Below the pieces are notes generated by a model that worked only from the letters and a program-made list of their open reading frames with translations, was not told the DNA's origin and did not search any database. 29,934 nucleotides of DNA from positions 1-29,934 of the forward strand of contig JAFMIT010000006.1 of NCBI GenBank assembly GCA_017853815.1, in the 5' to 3' direction. This document shows, one piece after another, positions 1 through 7,767 of this stretch. This DNA comes from Actinomycetota bacterium (GTDB lineage: Bacteria > Actinomycetota > Actinomycetes > S36-B12 > UBA5976). Position 1 is the first letter of the stretch. Every line of letters starts with the position of its first letter. A program made the translations under genes and the position numbers.

Positions 1-11
1 GAGAGCCGAAA

Positions 12-53
12 GAGAGTTAAGCCGCGTACAACTCTCCTCCCAACTACAGGAGG
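12..53 (+). promoter_or_regulatory. Leader hairpins around the ribosome binding site of the TasA-like gene
   Basis: The AGGAGG ribosome binding site at 48-53 ends four bases before the ATG at 58. GAGAGTT (12-18) is the exact reverse complement of AACTCTC (30-36). Directly after it, CCTCC (36-40) can pair with GGAGG (49-53) across an 8-base loop. The second hairpin would hide the ribosome binding site. The two stems share only base 36, so they compete weakly or stack. Whether this controls translation is inference; the window starts too close to see a promoter. Confidence 0.35.
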
Positions 54-57
54 CTTT

Positions 58-627
58 ATGTCGCTATCTCAATCTCCCCACATCCTCAAAAAGGCCGGTC
101 CTGCACTCTTCACTGTCGGCATTGCAGCGAGCTGCGCGTTCGCCTTGTCCGCGCCAAGTGTTTTCGCAGGATTTACGTCACGTGCTACTACGACCAGCAA
201 CACTGCTGTTGCTGGACGTTTGCGCGTAGAAATGGTCGACGCAGCAGGTGTCGTCTCTTCGACGCCGATTGTTTCGATCACTGGTGCGATGCCTGCCATG
301 ACGGCACGTACGAGCACCATTCGCTTCAAGAACAATGGAACATTGCCCGCGACAGTTCTGTTGCATACCAACAATGTTTCGTCTTCGACCGCAAACAGTC
401 TCGATACGGTGCTCGTGGCTCGAGTGCTTGATTCCAATAACAATCAGCTCTACTCGGGAAGCCTTAGTGGTCTCAGCGTCAATTTTGCGAGCGTTGCCGC
501 TGGTGCCACCGTCACGCTAACGCTCGAAATCACATGGCCGGATGTTCCGACCGTGGACGACAATCCCTTCCAAGACGCATCGTTGACTTTTGAGCTCTTG
601 GCTGACGCATCGAGCATTGCGGCCTAA
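58..627 (+). CDS. TasA/camelysin-like secreted protein with SipW-type signal peptide
   Basis: 189 aa. Residues 1-37 form a signal peptide: a basic start, a hydrophobic stretch around 16-33, and an ending like Ala-Ser-Val-Phe-Ala. It is followed by the layout typical of SipW-dependent proteins: a Phe soon after the cleavage site, then Asn and an Ala-Gly-x-Leu motif (about residues 38-55). The mature part is Thr/Ser/Ala/Val-rich and beta-predicted, with no cysteine, as in TasA, CalY (camelysin) and related filament or surface proteins. The ATG is preceded by a strong AGGAGG. The next gene starts directly after this stop codon and encodes a SipW-type peptidase, which strongly suggests enzyme and substrate. 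The role is inferred: an exported surface or fibre-forming protein. No metalloprotease motif was seen. Confidence 0.75.
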   Translation: MSLSQSPHILKKAGPALFTVGIAASCAFALSAPSVFAGFTSRATTTSNTAVAGRLRVEMVDAAGVVSSTPIVSITGAMPAMTARTSTIRFKNNGTLPATVLLHTNNVSSSTANSLDTVLVARVLDSNNNQLYSGSLSGLSVNFASVAAGATVTLTLEITWPDVPTVDDNPFQDASLTFELLADASSIAA

Positions 628-1656
628 ATGTTGCGGCGCGGAGTACAGAATGTTGTGGGCGGCTTTCTTGTGGGCTGCTTGTGCATCGTGTTGCTGTACT
701 CCGCGTCTCTTCTTGCCCTCAAACTGATGGGCTATGAGTACGCAGTGGTCGTGAGTAACTCCATGATGCCGATAGCTGCTCGCGGGGACCTCGTGATTGT
801 TCGACCGAGTCACGAAGTTTCGCTTAATCGGGTCGTTCTGTTTCGACGTGGACAGTCCCTCGTGATGCATCGGTTAGTCAAGGAAAATCCTGATCACACC
901 TGGAAAACAAAAGGCGATGCAAACGAAGTCGAGGATCCATGGCTCGTACGTCGACAGGATGTCGTGGGAACCGCATTCGGCGTTCTCCGCGGCTTTGGCA
1001 ATCCCATGATGCTGCTGGTGGATGACGACAGCACTTCTGCCCATGCCACGATGGCCAAGGCGGCGTTCACTCGCCGAAACACCATTACCAATGCGGCAAC
1101 AGCTGGTTTTTGGATGACGATGACAAACACCTGGACGGTGTACGCAAACTGGCTCTACCTCAGCGCCGGTGCAAGCGGTTCTGCCACCATCATCGGTTCA
1201 GGTGATCGCCGAATGTGGTCTGGAGTTCGATATCCGGGCAACGTACGGATTCATTACGAAGGTGGCATCACCAAAGTAGACACCGCGGGCCAAGGTTTCT
1301 CACTAGTTTTTAATGCCTGTGTGAGTTCGACTGACGTCGTGTCGTGCGGCTATCAAGTGTTCTTTTCGCCGGACACAAAAAAGATTCACTTCCAGGCCTT
1401 TAAGTCAGATGGGTCGATGACACTTCCGCTTGCTACTTGCTCAACCACTCTGGATTTGACGTATCAGAACACTTTTACGATTCAGACGTGGAACGGTGCG
1501 ATGACGGTCGCGATCAATGGAATCGTCTGTATGCGACTGACATCGATGAGCAGTCTGCTCGCTGGTACAGGCGCACCGACCCCCACGGGTGGTTTTGCCG
1601 GTATTCGCTGTCAGCTGACGAATCGCATTATTGCTTCAAAAGTGCACTTCTGGTGA
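628..1656 (+). CDS. sipW: SipW-type (SEC11-like) signal peptidase I with C-terminal beta-sandwich-like domain
   Basis: 342 aa. One N-terminal membrane segment (about residues 10-34) is followed by an S26B peptidase core. The nucleophile is Ser45 in the SxSMxP box; the general base is His81 in a Met-His-Arg motif instead of the Lys of LepB-type enzymes; the GD-x-N-x3-D box spans 96-103 (Asp97, Asp103). This is the Ser-His-Asp arrangement of SipW and eukaryotic SEC11. The usual C-terminal membrane helix of SipW is not apparent. Instead about 200 residues (roughly 135-342) follow, with beta-strand patterning and a Trp-Asn-Gly then Ile-Asn-Gly segment, like LamG/concanavalin-type sandwiches, plus five cysteines. 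Given the membrane topology this domain should lie outside the cell. The ATG directly abuts the previous stop, implying translational coupling. The peptidase call is firm; the fold of the C-terminal domain is inference. Confidence 0.85.
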   Translation: MLRRGVQNVVGGFLVGCLCIVLLYSASLLALKLMGYEYAVVVSNSMMPIAARGDLVIVRPSHEVSLNRVVLFRRGQSLVMHRLVKENPDHTWKTKGDANEVEDPWLVRRQDVVGTAFGVLRGFGNPMMLLVDDDSTSAHATMAKAAFTRRNTITNAATAGFWMTMTNTWTVYANWLYLSAGASGSATIIGSGDRRMWSGVRYPGNVRIHYEGGITKVDTAGQGFSLVFNACVSSTDVVSCGYQVFFSPDTKKIHFQAFKSDGSMTLPLATCSTTLDLTYQNTFTIQTWNGAMTVAINGIVCMRLTSMSSLLAGTGAPTPTGGFAGIRCQLTNRIIASKVHFW

Positions 1657-1665
1657 GTGACACTG

Positions 1666-2076
1666 TTACATCTGCGCGATTGCAGATTGCAGCGATTGGA
1701 TAAAGCCGCCTGAGGTGTACGAAGCACCACTGGCACCAGCGATGTTCGCGCTTTGAGCAGCGAGTGCCTGCTCTTTGAGCACCGGAACGGCGTAATCGCT
1801 GTAACGCTGATTAGGGCCGACAGGAGATTGCAGAACCTGTACGTCGGTAATTTTCTTATTCTCAACAACGATGGCGACTTGGACAGTTCCATAGTTGGTC
1901 TCGATGGGATCGCCAGTCAGCGTTTTCGCGCCAGCTGGTGCAGTTGAGGTTGGTCCAGCCGTTTTGTCTCCGTAGCTTCCGACGAGAAAACCTGGGAGAA
2001 AGCTGCCTGCGGGATACACCAATGCACCCACACTCGCAGCGACTGCTGCGCTGCCAATAACGATTCCGCGTGCCAT
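1666..2076 (-). CDS. Small exported FMN-binding domain protein
   Basis: 136 aa from the ATG at 2076, which has AGGAG five bases upstream; the in-frame TTG just before it is a worse start. Residues 1-35 are a hydrophobic signal or anchor, followed by a Thr/Pro/Ala linker and an FMN_bind-type domain (about 55-136) ending in the SGAS-Tyr-Thr-Ser motif at 116-122. In this family (RnfG/NqrC/UrcA-type) the Thr or Ser of SGA(T/S) is the site where ApbE attaches FMN covalently; here it would be Ser119. The Asp normally just before the motif appears to be Ala113. It lies 8 bases downstream of the flavocytochrome gene, so the two are one operon. Likely role: accepting electrons from the reductase on the outer face of the membrane. 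Confidence 0.75.
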   Translation of the reverse strand: MARGIVIGSAAVAASVGALVYPAGSFLPGFLVGSYGDKTAGPTSTAPAGAKTLTGDPIETNYGTVQVAIVVENKKITDVQVLQSPVGPNQRYSDYAVPVLKEQALAAQSANIAGASGASYTSGGFIQSLQSAIAQM

Positions 2077-2084
2077 CAAATCTC

Positions 2085-3464
2085 CTAGTACGCAAACGCT
2101 TCGTCGTGAAGCTGGTCCGGGCGCACGCCAACGCGGTGCAATGACTTGCGTGCCTCATTCACCATGCCGTCAGGGCCGCACAAAAAGACATCCGCCAAGG
2201 CGATGTGTGGAACTGCCTGAACAATTTTCTTCGGGCTCATCGGGAACTGGTGTCTGCTGCCGACCATCCAATGGATTCGGGCGCCACGCCATTCCGCTAA
2301 CGCTTCGATTTCTCGACGCAGTGGCAAGTCGTTTTCGGTTGATGCACGCCAAATCAAGTCGATCTCAACATGCTTGGGGATTTCTTCAAGTAGCGCGCGG
2401 ATCGGCGTGATGCCGACACCGCCTGCGATGAGTACTGCGTACTCGCCTTCGGCCTTGTCAGCGGTGAAAGTTCCGTAAGGGCCTTCAATCAACACTTTGG
2501 TGCCCGGCCGGAGTTTGGCAAGTGACGAGGATGCATCGCCGAGATCTTTCACAGTGACGCGAAGGCGATCGTTACGAGGCGAAGCCGAAATCGAGTAGGG
2601 GTGGCTCTCCCACCAATGCTTGCCATCGAGGAAGCGCCAGCCAAAGAACTGGCCGCCCTGTGCACCGAGCTTTCCGAGATCGCGACCACGCACGACAACC
2701 GAAATGGTATTGCGGGTTTCGCGAACCACTTTTTCGACGCGCAGATCATGTCGGCGAGAGCGAACGAAAGGCACAATCCAGCGAAACAGCAGAATCGAGC
2801 CGAACACCGCCACATACAGAGCAATCCACCACTGGGTCAGACCTGTGTTGTTCACGAACATCGAACCCGATTTGATTTGGTGCATGAAAGACAAAGCAAT
2901 GCCGAGGTAGCTGTAGACGTGAATCAGCCACCAGGTTTCATACGTCATGCGACTACGTGCCCGCTTGTAGGAAGTGAATCCGACAATCAGCATGAACCAG
3001 AAACCTGCCAGTGCTGGCATCATCCAAGGGGTGTCGAGAACCAGCGCCCAGAATTGTTGCCAAGTGTTGAGGTCGGCGAGGATGCCGTAGCCCAGCGAAA
3101 CCAACCCCACGTGTGCCGCGATGAGGTAGAGCGAATACGGCGCGAGCATGCGATGCCATTTGATGAGTCGGTCTTGGCCAATTTCTCGCTCAAGCCACGG
3201 AATGCGAGCCGCCAGCACCAGAGTGATGAGGGCGAAGTACGTGCCTGCCATGGCGGCGACACGGCTGATTGCGGTGATTAGCAAGCCTGGGTCAGTCCAG
3301 TCACTGAACGGCTGCGCAAAGATGCCCAAAGCCACAGCCATGCCACCTTCAGCACCGATGACGGCGAGCACAAAGTTTGCTGCGAAAAATCGCGCAGTCC
3401 GCCGACGTTTTGGCAGGGGAGCGGCGGTGGCAGTCTTCGACTGCGGCCGTGGCGCGGAGCTCAT
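2085..3464 (-). CDS. Ferric-reductase-like flavocytochrome (transmembrane haem domain plus FAD/NAD(P)H domains)
   Basis: 459 aa from the ATG at 3464, with AAAGGGA about six bases upstream. Longer frames starting at 3500 or 3527 lack a good ribosome binding site, and the outermost begins with TTG. About six membrane helices span residues 27-232. His104/His118 and His182/His195 have the 13-14 residue spacing of bis-haem ligands in the ferric reductase/NOX fold. The ferredoxin-reductase-like half follows: FAD motif His-Pro-Tyr-Ser-Ile-Ser (288-293), GPYGTF (328-333), the nucleotide loop AGGVGITP (347-354) and CGPDGM (429-434). It should move electrons from cytoplasmic NAD(P)H through FAD and haem across the membrane. 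The coupled FMN-binding protein is the obvious outer acceptor. The final target (Fe(III), oxygen or another acceptor) cannot be told from sequence. Confidence 0.85.
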   Translation of the reverse strand: MSSAPRPQSKTATAAPLPKRRRTARFFAANFVLAVIGAEGGMAVALGIFAQPFSDWTDPGLLITAISRVAAMAGTYFALITLVLAARIPWLEREIGQDRLIKWHRMLAPYSLYLIAAHVGLVSLGYGILADLNTWQQFWALVLDTPWMMPALAGFWFMLIVGFTSYKRARSRMTYETWWLIHVYSYLGIALSFMHQIKSGSMFVNNTGLTQWWIALYVAVFGSILLFRWIVPFVRSRRHDLRVEKVVRETRNTISVVVRGRDLGKLGAQGGQFFGWRFLDGKHWWESHPYSISASPRNDRLRVTVKDLGDASSSLAKLRPGTKVLIEGPYGTFTADKAEGEYAVLIAGGVGITPIRALLEEIPKHVEIDLIWRASTENDLPLRREIEALAEWRGARIHWMVGSRHQFPMSPKKIVQAVPHIALADVFLCGPDGMVNEARKSLHRVGVRPDQLHDEAFAY

Positions 3465-3609
3465 TGGTGTCCCTTTGGTTGGTAGTTCAGCGAGAGCCAT
3501 GGCGTAACACTGATGGACAAGTGGCAACCGTATGACAGATTCCTTGGATTATGTGTCATCTCTCAAGTGCCCTTAACACAATCCTTGCAATCTCGGTCAG
3601 AAATCAGTT

Positions 3610-4104
3610 CTAGTGGCCGGCTGCGAAGCGCTGACGTGACGCCTCAATTTCTTCTTCAGCAGCAACTCGACCCTCCCAGGTCGCGCCTTCGACGCTCTTT
3701 CCTGGCTCAAGGTCTTTGTAGACCTCAAAGAAGTGCTGAATTTCGAGTCGATCAAATTCGGGCACATGGTGAATATCGCGCAGGTGTTCTTTGCGCGGAT
3801 CTTGTGCTGGCACACAGAGCAATTTGTCATCGCCGCCAGCTTCATCGGTCATGCGGAACATGCCGATAGCGCGGCAACGAACGACGCAGCCTGGGAAAGT
3901 GGGTTCGTCGAGCATCACCATCGCGTCGAGCGGGTCGCCATCCTGACCGAGAGTGTTGTCTACGAAGCCGTAGTCCCAGGGGTAGCGAGTGCTGGTGAAG
4001 AGCATGCGGTCGAGGCGAATACGACCAGTCTCGTGGTCGATTTCGTACTTGTTGCGGCTGCCACCGGGTATTTCGATGGTGACATCGAAGAACATCTGAT
4101 CCAT
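3610..4104 (-). CDS. ppa: Inorganic pyrophosphatase (family I)
   Basis: 164 aa from the ATG at 4104, with GGGAG nine bases upstream. The open frame extends to 4326, but those codons run over the divergent tilS start and look non-coding. The active-site residues are present: Glu11, Lys19-Tyr20-Glu21 with Asp23, Arg-Tyr-Pro-Trp-Asp-Tyr-Gly (40-46) and the metal-binding Asp-Gly-Asp-Pro-Leu-Asp (55-60). Length matches soluble actinobacterial family I enzymes. It hydrolyses pyrophosphate in the cytoplasm and so drives biosynthesis. It is divergent from tilS, with 104 bases between the start codons. No terminator hairpin was seen in the 145 bases between this gene and the flavocytochrome gene downstream. 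Confidence 0.95.
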   Translation of the reverse strand: MDQMFFDVTIEIPGGSRNKYEIDHETGRIRLDRMLFTSTRYPWDYGFVDNTLGQDGDPLDAMVMLDEPTFPGCVVRCRAIGMFRMTDEAGGDDKLLCVPAQDPRKEHLRDIHHVPEFDRLEIQHFFEVYKDLEPGKSVEGATWEGRVAAEEEIEASRQRFAAGH

Positions 4105-4208
4105 GGGCGTATTCTCCCGTGTTCGCAGACTCAGTTCGGTACATCTGAACGCGTGATTCGTCACTATCGTCGGCGCCAGACCTAGGACTAAAGGCGGAAG
4201 TTGAGCGT

Positions 4209-5186
4209 ATGAGCGACAGCGGACTCGCAGCGCATCAGATTCGTCGACTCGTGCTCGAGTTCTTGCAGGTTCAAGTCGAGCCTGGCGATGCGGTTGTTGT
4301 CGCCGTCTCAGGTGGCGGTGACTCACTGGCCTTGGCTGCTGCGGTTTCGGCAGTGCAGTCTGAGATGTCCCTCCGACCGACGGTGGTGATTGTCGACCAT
4401 CAGCTTCAAGCCGGTTCTGATCTGGTGGCTGCGAAGGCAGCCCAGGTGGCCTCGAGCCTTGGCCTCACAGATGTGCGAGTGATTCCCGTTGATGTCCGAG
4501 CGGTAGGCGGTGACGGGCTCGAATCTGCCGCTCGCTCCGCACGTTACGACGCATTGCGCCGGGTGTCCTCGGATGTTTCTGCTCGCGGGATTCTCGTGGC
4601 ACACACTCTCGAAGATCAGGCAGAGACGGTGCTGCTTCGATTAGCGCGCGGAAGCGGCACTCGTGCCGTCGCGGCGATGAAGGCGGTCAGCGGCGATATT
4701 TGGCGTCCACTCCTCGGAGTTCCTCGAGCGACGGTCGCCGCATCACTCGAGCACTACGGGATTGAACCTTTCGTCGATCCTCACAATTTTGACTCCCGCT
4801 TTCTGCGCTCGAGAGTCCGGCATGAACTCATGCCCATCCTGCGAGAGGTTCTGGGTGCTGACATTGACGCTGGTTTGGCGAGGTCTGCGCGACTCGCAGC
4901 AGAAGATGCGGATGCGCTCGATGCGGCGGCACAGCAGATTCTTGAGTACTCGGCTGATTCTCGCGGTCTAAATGTGGATGGTTTCGGTCCGATTCCTGCA
5001 GCGATTACCAAGCGAGTCATCCGGCAGTGGCTGCTCGACGCTGGCGTTTCTGCGGCGGGGTTGACGGCAGTGCACATCGAGGCCGTTGATCGTCTCGCCC
5101 GAGATGCCAGCGTGCACGGGCCCGTGACGGTGGTGGGCGGTGTCACGGTTCACAAGGCATCGGGCAGACTTCGGCTTCTCAACTAA
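4209..5186 (+). CDS. tilS: tRNA(Ile)-lysidine synthase
   Basis: 325 aa. The N-type ATP pyrophosphatase P-loop SGGGDS is at residues 34-39. The family motif His-Thr-x-x-Asp-Gln-Ala-Glu-Thr with Leu-Leu-Arg-Leu-x-Arg-Gly-Ser-Gly follows near residues 136-155. The length fits the short actinobacterial form, which lacks the extra C-terminal domain of E. coli TilS. It converts C34 of the CAU-anticodon tRNA-Ile to lysidine so that it reads AUA. GGCGGAAG lies about ten bases before the ATG. It is the first gene of the run tilS-hpt-ftsH-fol, an order widely kept in Actinobacteria. Confidence 0.95.
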   Translation: MSDSGLAAHQIRRLVLEFLQVQVEPGDAVVVAVSGGGDSLALAAAVSAVQSEMSLRPTVVIVDHQLQAGSDLVAAKAAQVASSLGLTDVRVIPVDVRAVGGDGLESAARSARYDALRRVSSDVSARGILVAHTLEDQAETVLLRLARGSGTRAVAAMKAVSGDIWRPLLGVPRATVAASLEHYGIEPFVDPHNFDSRFLRSRVRHELMPILREVLGADIDAGLARSARLAAEDADALDAAAQQILEYSADSRGLNVDGFGPIPAAITKRVIRQWLLDAGVSAAGLTAVHIEAVDRLARDASVHGPVTVVGGVTVHKASGRLRLLN

Positions 5187-5196
5187 TGGAGGTCGC

Positions 5197-5748
5197 ATGG
5201 ACGCGCACAACATTTCTGCCGATTTGACCAAAGTCTTGCTCACTGAGGAGCAGATTTTGGAGCGAGTTTCTGAGCTCGCTGCAGAAGTGCAACGTGACTA
5301 CGAAGGCAAGGACTTGCTCCTCGTTGGTGTTCTCAAAGGCGCAACGGTCTTGATGAGCGACTTCACGCGTGCCATGGATCGCCATATTGAAACCGAATGG
5401 ATGGCCGTTTCGTCTTACGGATCGGGAACCAAATCTTCGGGCGTGGTCCGCATTCTTAAAGATCTCGACAAAGACATTGCGGGTCGCAACGTTCTCGTCG
5501 TCGAAGACATCTTGGATTCCGGCCTGACGCTCTCGTGGCTCTTGAGTAATTTGGAGTCACGCGGAGCCGGCTCGGTAGAAGTCCTCACGCTGCTTCGTAA
5601 GCCAGAGGCGGTCAAGGTCGAAATCACACCTCGCTATATCGGCTTTGACATTCCGAACGAATTCGTCGTCGGCTACGGACTCGACTACGCCGAGCGCTAC
5701 CGAAACCTGCGTGAAATTGGCGTCCTCGCGCCGCATGTCTATTCCTAG
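5197..5748 (+). CDS. hpt: Hypoxanthine (guanine) phosphoribosyltransferase
   Basis: 183 aa from the ATG at 5197, with GGAGG just upstream (5188-5192). An earlier in-frame start at 5140 lies inside tilS and is less likely. The PRPP-binding motif Val-Val-Glu-Asp-Ile-Leu-Asp-Ser-Gly is at 101-109. The Val-Leu-Lys-Gly-Ala loop (45-49) and flexible Ser-Ser-Tyr-Gly-Ser-Gly-Thr loop (72-78) are also present. It salvages hypoxanthine or guanine to IMP or GMP. It begins ten bases after the tilS stop, so co-transcription is likely. The pairing tilS-hpt-ftsH is also found in many Firmicutes and Actinobacteria. Confidence 0.95.
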   Translation: MDAHNISADLTKVLLTEEQILERVSELAAEVQRDYEGKDLLLVGVLKGATVLMSDFTRAMDRHIETEWMAVSSYGSGTKSSGVVRILKDLDKDIAGRNVLVVEDILDSGLTLSWLLSNLESRGAGSVEVLTLLRKPEAVKVEITPRYIGFDIPNEFVVGYGLDYAERYRNLREIGVLAPHVYS

Positions 5749-5820
5749 GACGTTTCCTAGGAGATTCCATCATTTTTCGGGCTGCCGCCCGTCAGTGTTA
5801 GAAGGTAGCCTCGCCCTGTT

Positions 5821-7767
5821 ATGAATATGAAGAAGTTTTTTCGCGGTCCTGTTGTCTGGATTCTTGGGGCGATCGTTTTTGTCATGATCGGCACCCAGGC
5901 CATTGCTAGTGCTTCGGCACCTAAGCATGTCGACACGTGGGAGGCAGTTGCAGCCATCAACTCGGGCCGCGCCAACTCCGCGTTGCTCAAAGATCGGGAG
6001 CAACTGCTGGTCTTGACGCTTGCGGACAACACCCGCATCGAAGCGGACTACCAGATTGACCAAGGCGACGAACTCATCGCATCCCTCGAGGCGGCCAACG
6101 CGGGCGGCAAGCTGCCCAAGGGTTACAACATCGAGGTCACTCGTGACAATCTGTTGATTTCACTCATCGTGAATCTGCTTCCGATCTTGCTCATGGTCTT
6201 CCTGTTGTTCTTCTTCATGAGCCAGATGAATGGCGGCTCGCGTGCGATGTCGTTTGGCAAATCGCGTGCCAAGCCGCTCGCGAAAGACGTCCCCAAGACC
6301 ACGTTCGCTGACGTGGCTGGCGTCGAAGAGGCCGTCGAAGAACTTACTGAAATCAAAGACTTCCTCGCTAACCCTGCGAAATTCCAAGCAGTGGGCGCGA
6401 AGATTCCTCGAGGCGTGCTGTTGTACGGCCCTCCCGGAACCGGCAAGACGTTGCTTGCACGTGCTGTCGCGGGTGAGGCAGGCGTTCCCTTCTTCACCAT
6501 CTCCGGTTCAGATTTCGTTGAAATGTTTGTGGGCGTTGGTGCATCGCGAGTTCGCGATTTGTTTGAACAAGCAAAAGCGAATGCTCCTGCGATTATTTTT
6601 ATCGACGAAATTGATGCAGTCGGTCGTCAGCGCGGTGCCGGTCTCGGCGGTGGCCACGACGAACGTGAGCAGACACTCAACCAGCTGCTCGTTGAAATGG
6701 ACGGCTTTGAAGTCAGTTCCAGCGTGATTCTGATTGCGGCGACGAACCGACCAGACATTCTCGACCCAGCACTTTTGCGCCCTGGTCGTTTTGATCGACA
6801 GGTCTCCGTCACGGCACCAGACCTCGCAGGTCGTACTCACATTCTCAACGTGCATTCCAAAGGTAAGCCGCTTTCTGCCGATGTCGATCTCGAGGCCGTC
6901 GCAAAGCGCACCCCTGGTTTCACTGGCGCAGACCTCGCTAACGTCTTGAACGAGGCGGCGTTGCTGACTGCGCGTAATGGCGCGACGTTCATCGACAACG
7001 CGGCACTAGATGAGGCGATTGATCGCGTCATTGCTGGACCACAAAAGCGCACGCGTTTGATGAGCGAGCATGAGAAGCTCATTACTGCGTATCACGAAGG
7101 TGGACATGCGCTCGTCGCTGCGGCGATGCCTGGTGGCGATCCTGTTCACAAAATCACGATCTTGCCGCGCGGTCGCGCTCTCGGCTACACCATGGTGTTG
7201 CCCGACCAAGACAAGTACTCCGTCACTCGCTCGCAGATGTTGGGTCAGTTGGCGTACATGCTCGGTGGTCGCGCTGCGGAGGAACTCATTTTTCATGATC
7301 CGACTACTGGTGCTTCCAACGACATCGAAAAGGCCACGAGCGTGGCCCGCTCAATGGTGACTCAATACGGAATGACCGAGCGCCTTGGTGCGGTTCGGTA
7401 CGGACAGTCAGGTGGCGATGTTTTCTTAGGTCGCGATCTTGGACACCAACGCGACTACTCGGAAGATGTCGCAGCAGCCATTGACGACGAAATTCGGAAG
7501 CTGATTGATGAGGCTCATCACGAGGCGTACGAGACGCTCGTGGCGAACCGAGATGTCCTCGACGCTCTCGTCGTCGAGCTGCTCGAGAAAGAAACGCTTG
7601 GCAAAGAAGACATCGCGCGCATTTTTGAACCCATCAAAGTTGTGCCGACACGACCAGCGTGGACTGGCTCAGATCGCCGAATTCCGAGCACGATTCCGCC
7701 AGTCGAAGTGCCTGCCGCAGACGTTTCGGCCGCCGATGATTCAGCGGCGCAAACATCGGAGAGCTAG
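5821..7767 (+). CDS. ftsH: ATP-dependent zinc metalloprotease FtsH
   Basis: 648 aa. Membrane segments lie at about 11-30 and 112-134, flanking a small extracytoplasmic domain. The AAA+ domain has Walker A GPPGTGKT (203-210), Walker B Ile-Ile-Phe-Ile-Asp-Glu-Ile-Asp (258-265 region) and the SRH region around 303-325. The M41 protease has the zinc site His-Glu-Gly-Gly-His (425-429) and a third ligand, probably Asp501. The C-terminal tail is Ala/Ser/Asp-rich. FtsH degrades misfolded or unassembled membrane proteins and some regulators. No Shine-Dalgarno sequence is visible before the ATG. TAGCCT at 5806-5811 resembles an actinobacterial -10 box nine bases upstream, so ftsH may have its own promoter and a very short leader. 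The alternative ATG at 5827 cannot be excluded. Confidence 0.97.
   Translation: MNMKKFFRGPVVWILGAIVFVMIGTQAIASASAPKHVDTWEAVAAINSGRANSALLKDREQLLVLTLADNTRIEADYQIDQGDELIASLEAANAGGKLPKGYNIEVTRDNLLISLIVNLLPILLMVFLLFFFMSQMNGGSRAMSFGKSRAKPLAKDVPKTTFADVAGVEEAVEELTEIKDFLANPAKFQAVGAKIPRGVLLYGPPGTGKTLLARAVAGEAGVPFFTISGSDFVEMFVGVGASRVRDLFEQAKANAPAIIFIDEIDAVGRQRGAGLGGGHDEREQTLNQLLVEMDGFEVSSSVILIAATNRPDILDPALLRPGRFDRQVSVTAPDLAGRTHILNVHSKGKPLSADVDLEAVAKRTPGFTGADLANVLNEAALLTARNGATFIDNAALDEAIDRVIAGPQKRTRLMSEHEKLITAYHEGGHALVAAAMPGGDPVHKITILPRGRALGYTMVLPDQDKYSVTRSQMLGQLAYMLGGRAAEELIFHDPTTGASNDIEKATSVARSMVTQYGMTERLGAVRYGQSGGDVFLGRDLGHQRDYSEDVAAAIDDEIRKLIDEAHHEAYETLVANRDVLDALVVELLEKETLGKEDIARIFEPIKVVPTRPAWTGSDRRIPSTIPPVEVPAADVSAADDSAAQTSES

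Noticed and set aside
2601..3281. 226-codon open frame on the plus strand
   Set aside because: Lies fully antisense to the flavocytochrome gene, has no domain, and its composition (charged His/Arg/Glu mix) is that of a shadow frame.
4105..4326. N-terminal extension of inorganic pyrophosphatase
   Set aside because: Arg/His-rich, overlaps the divergent tilS, and the canonical start with ribosome binding site is at 4104.
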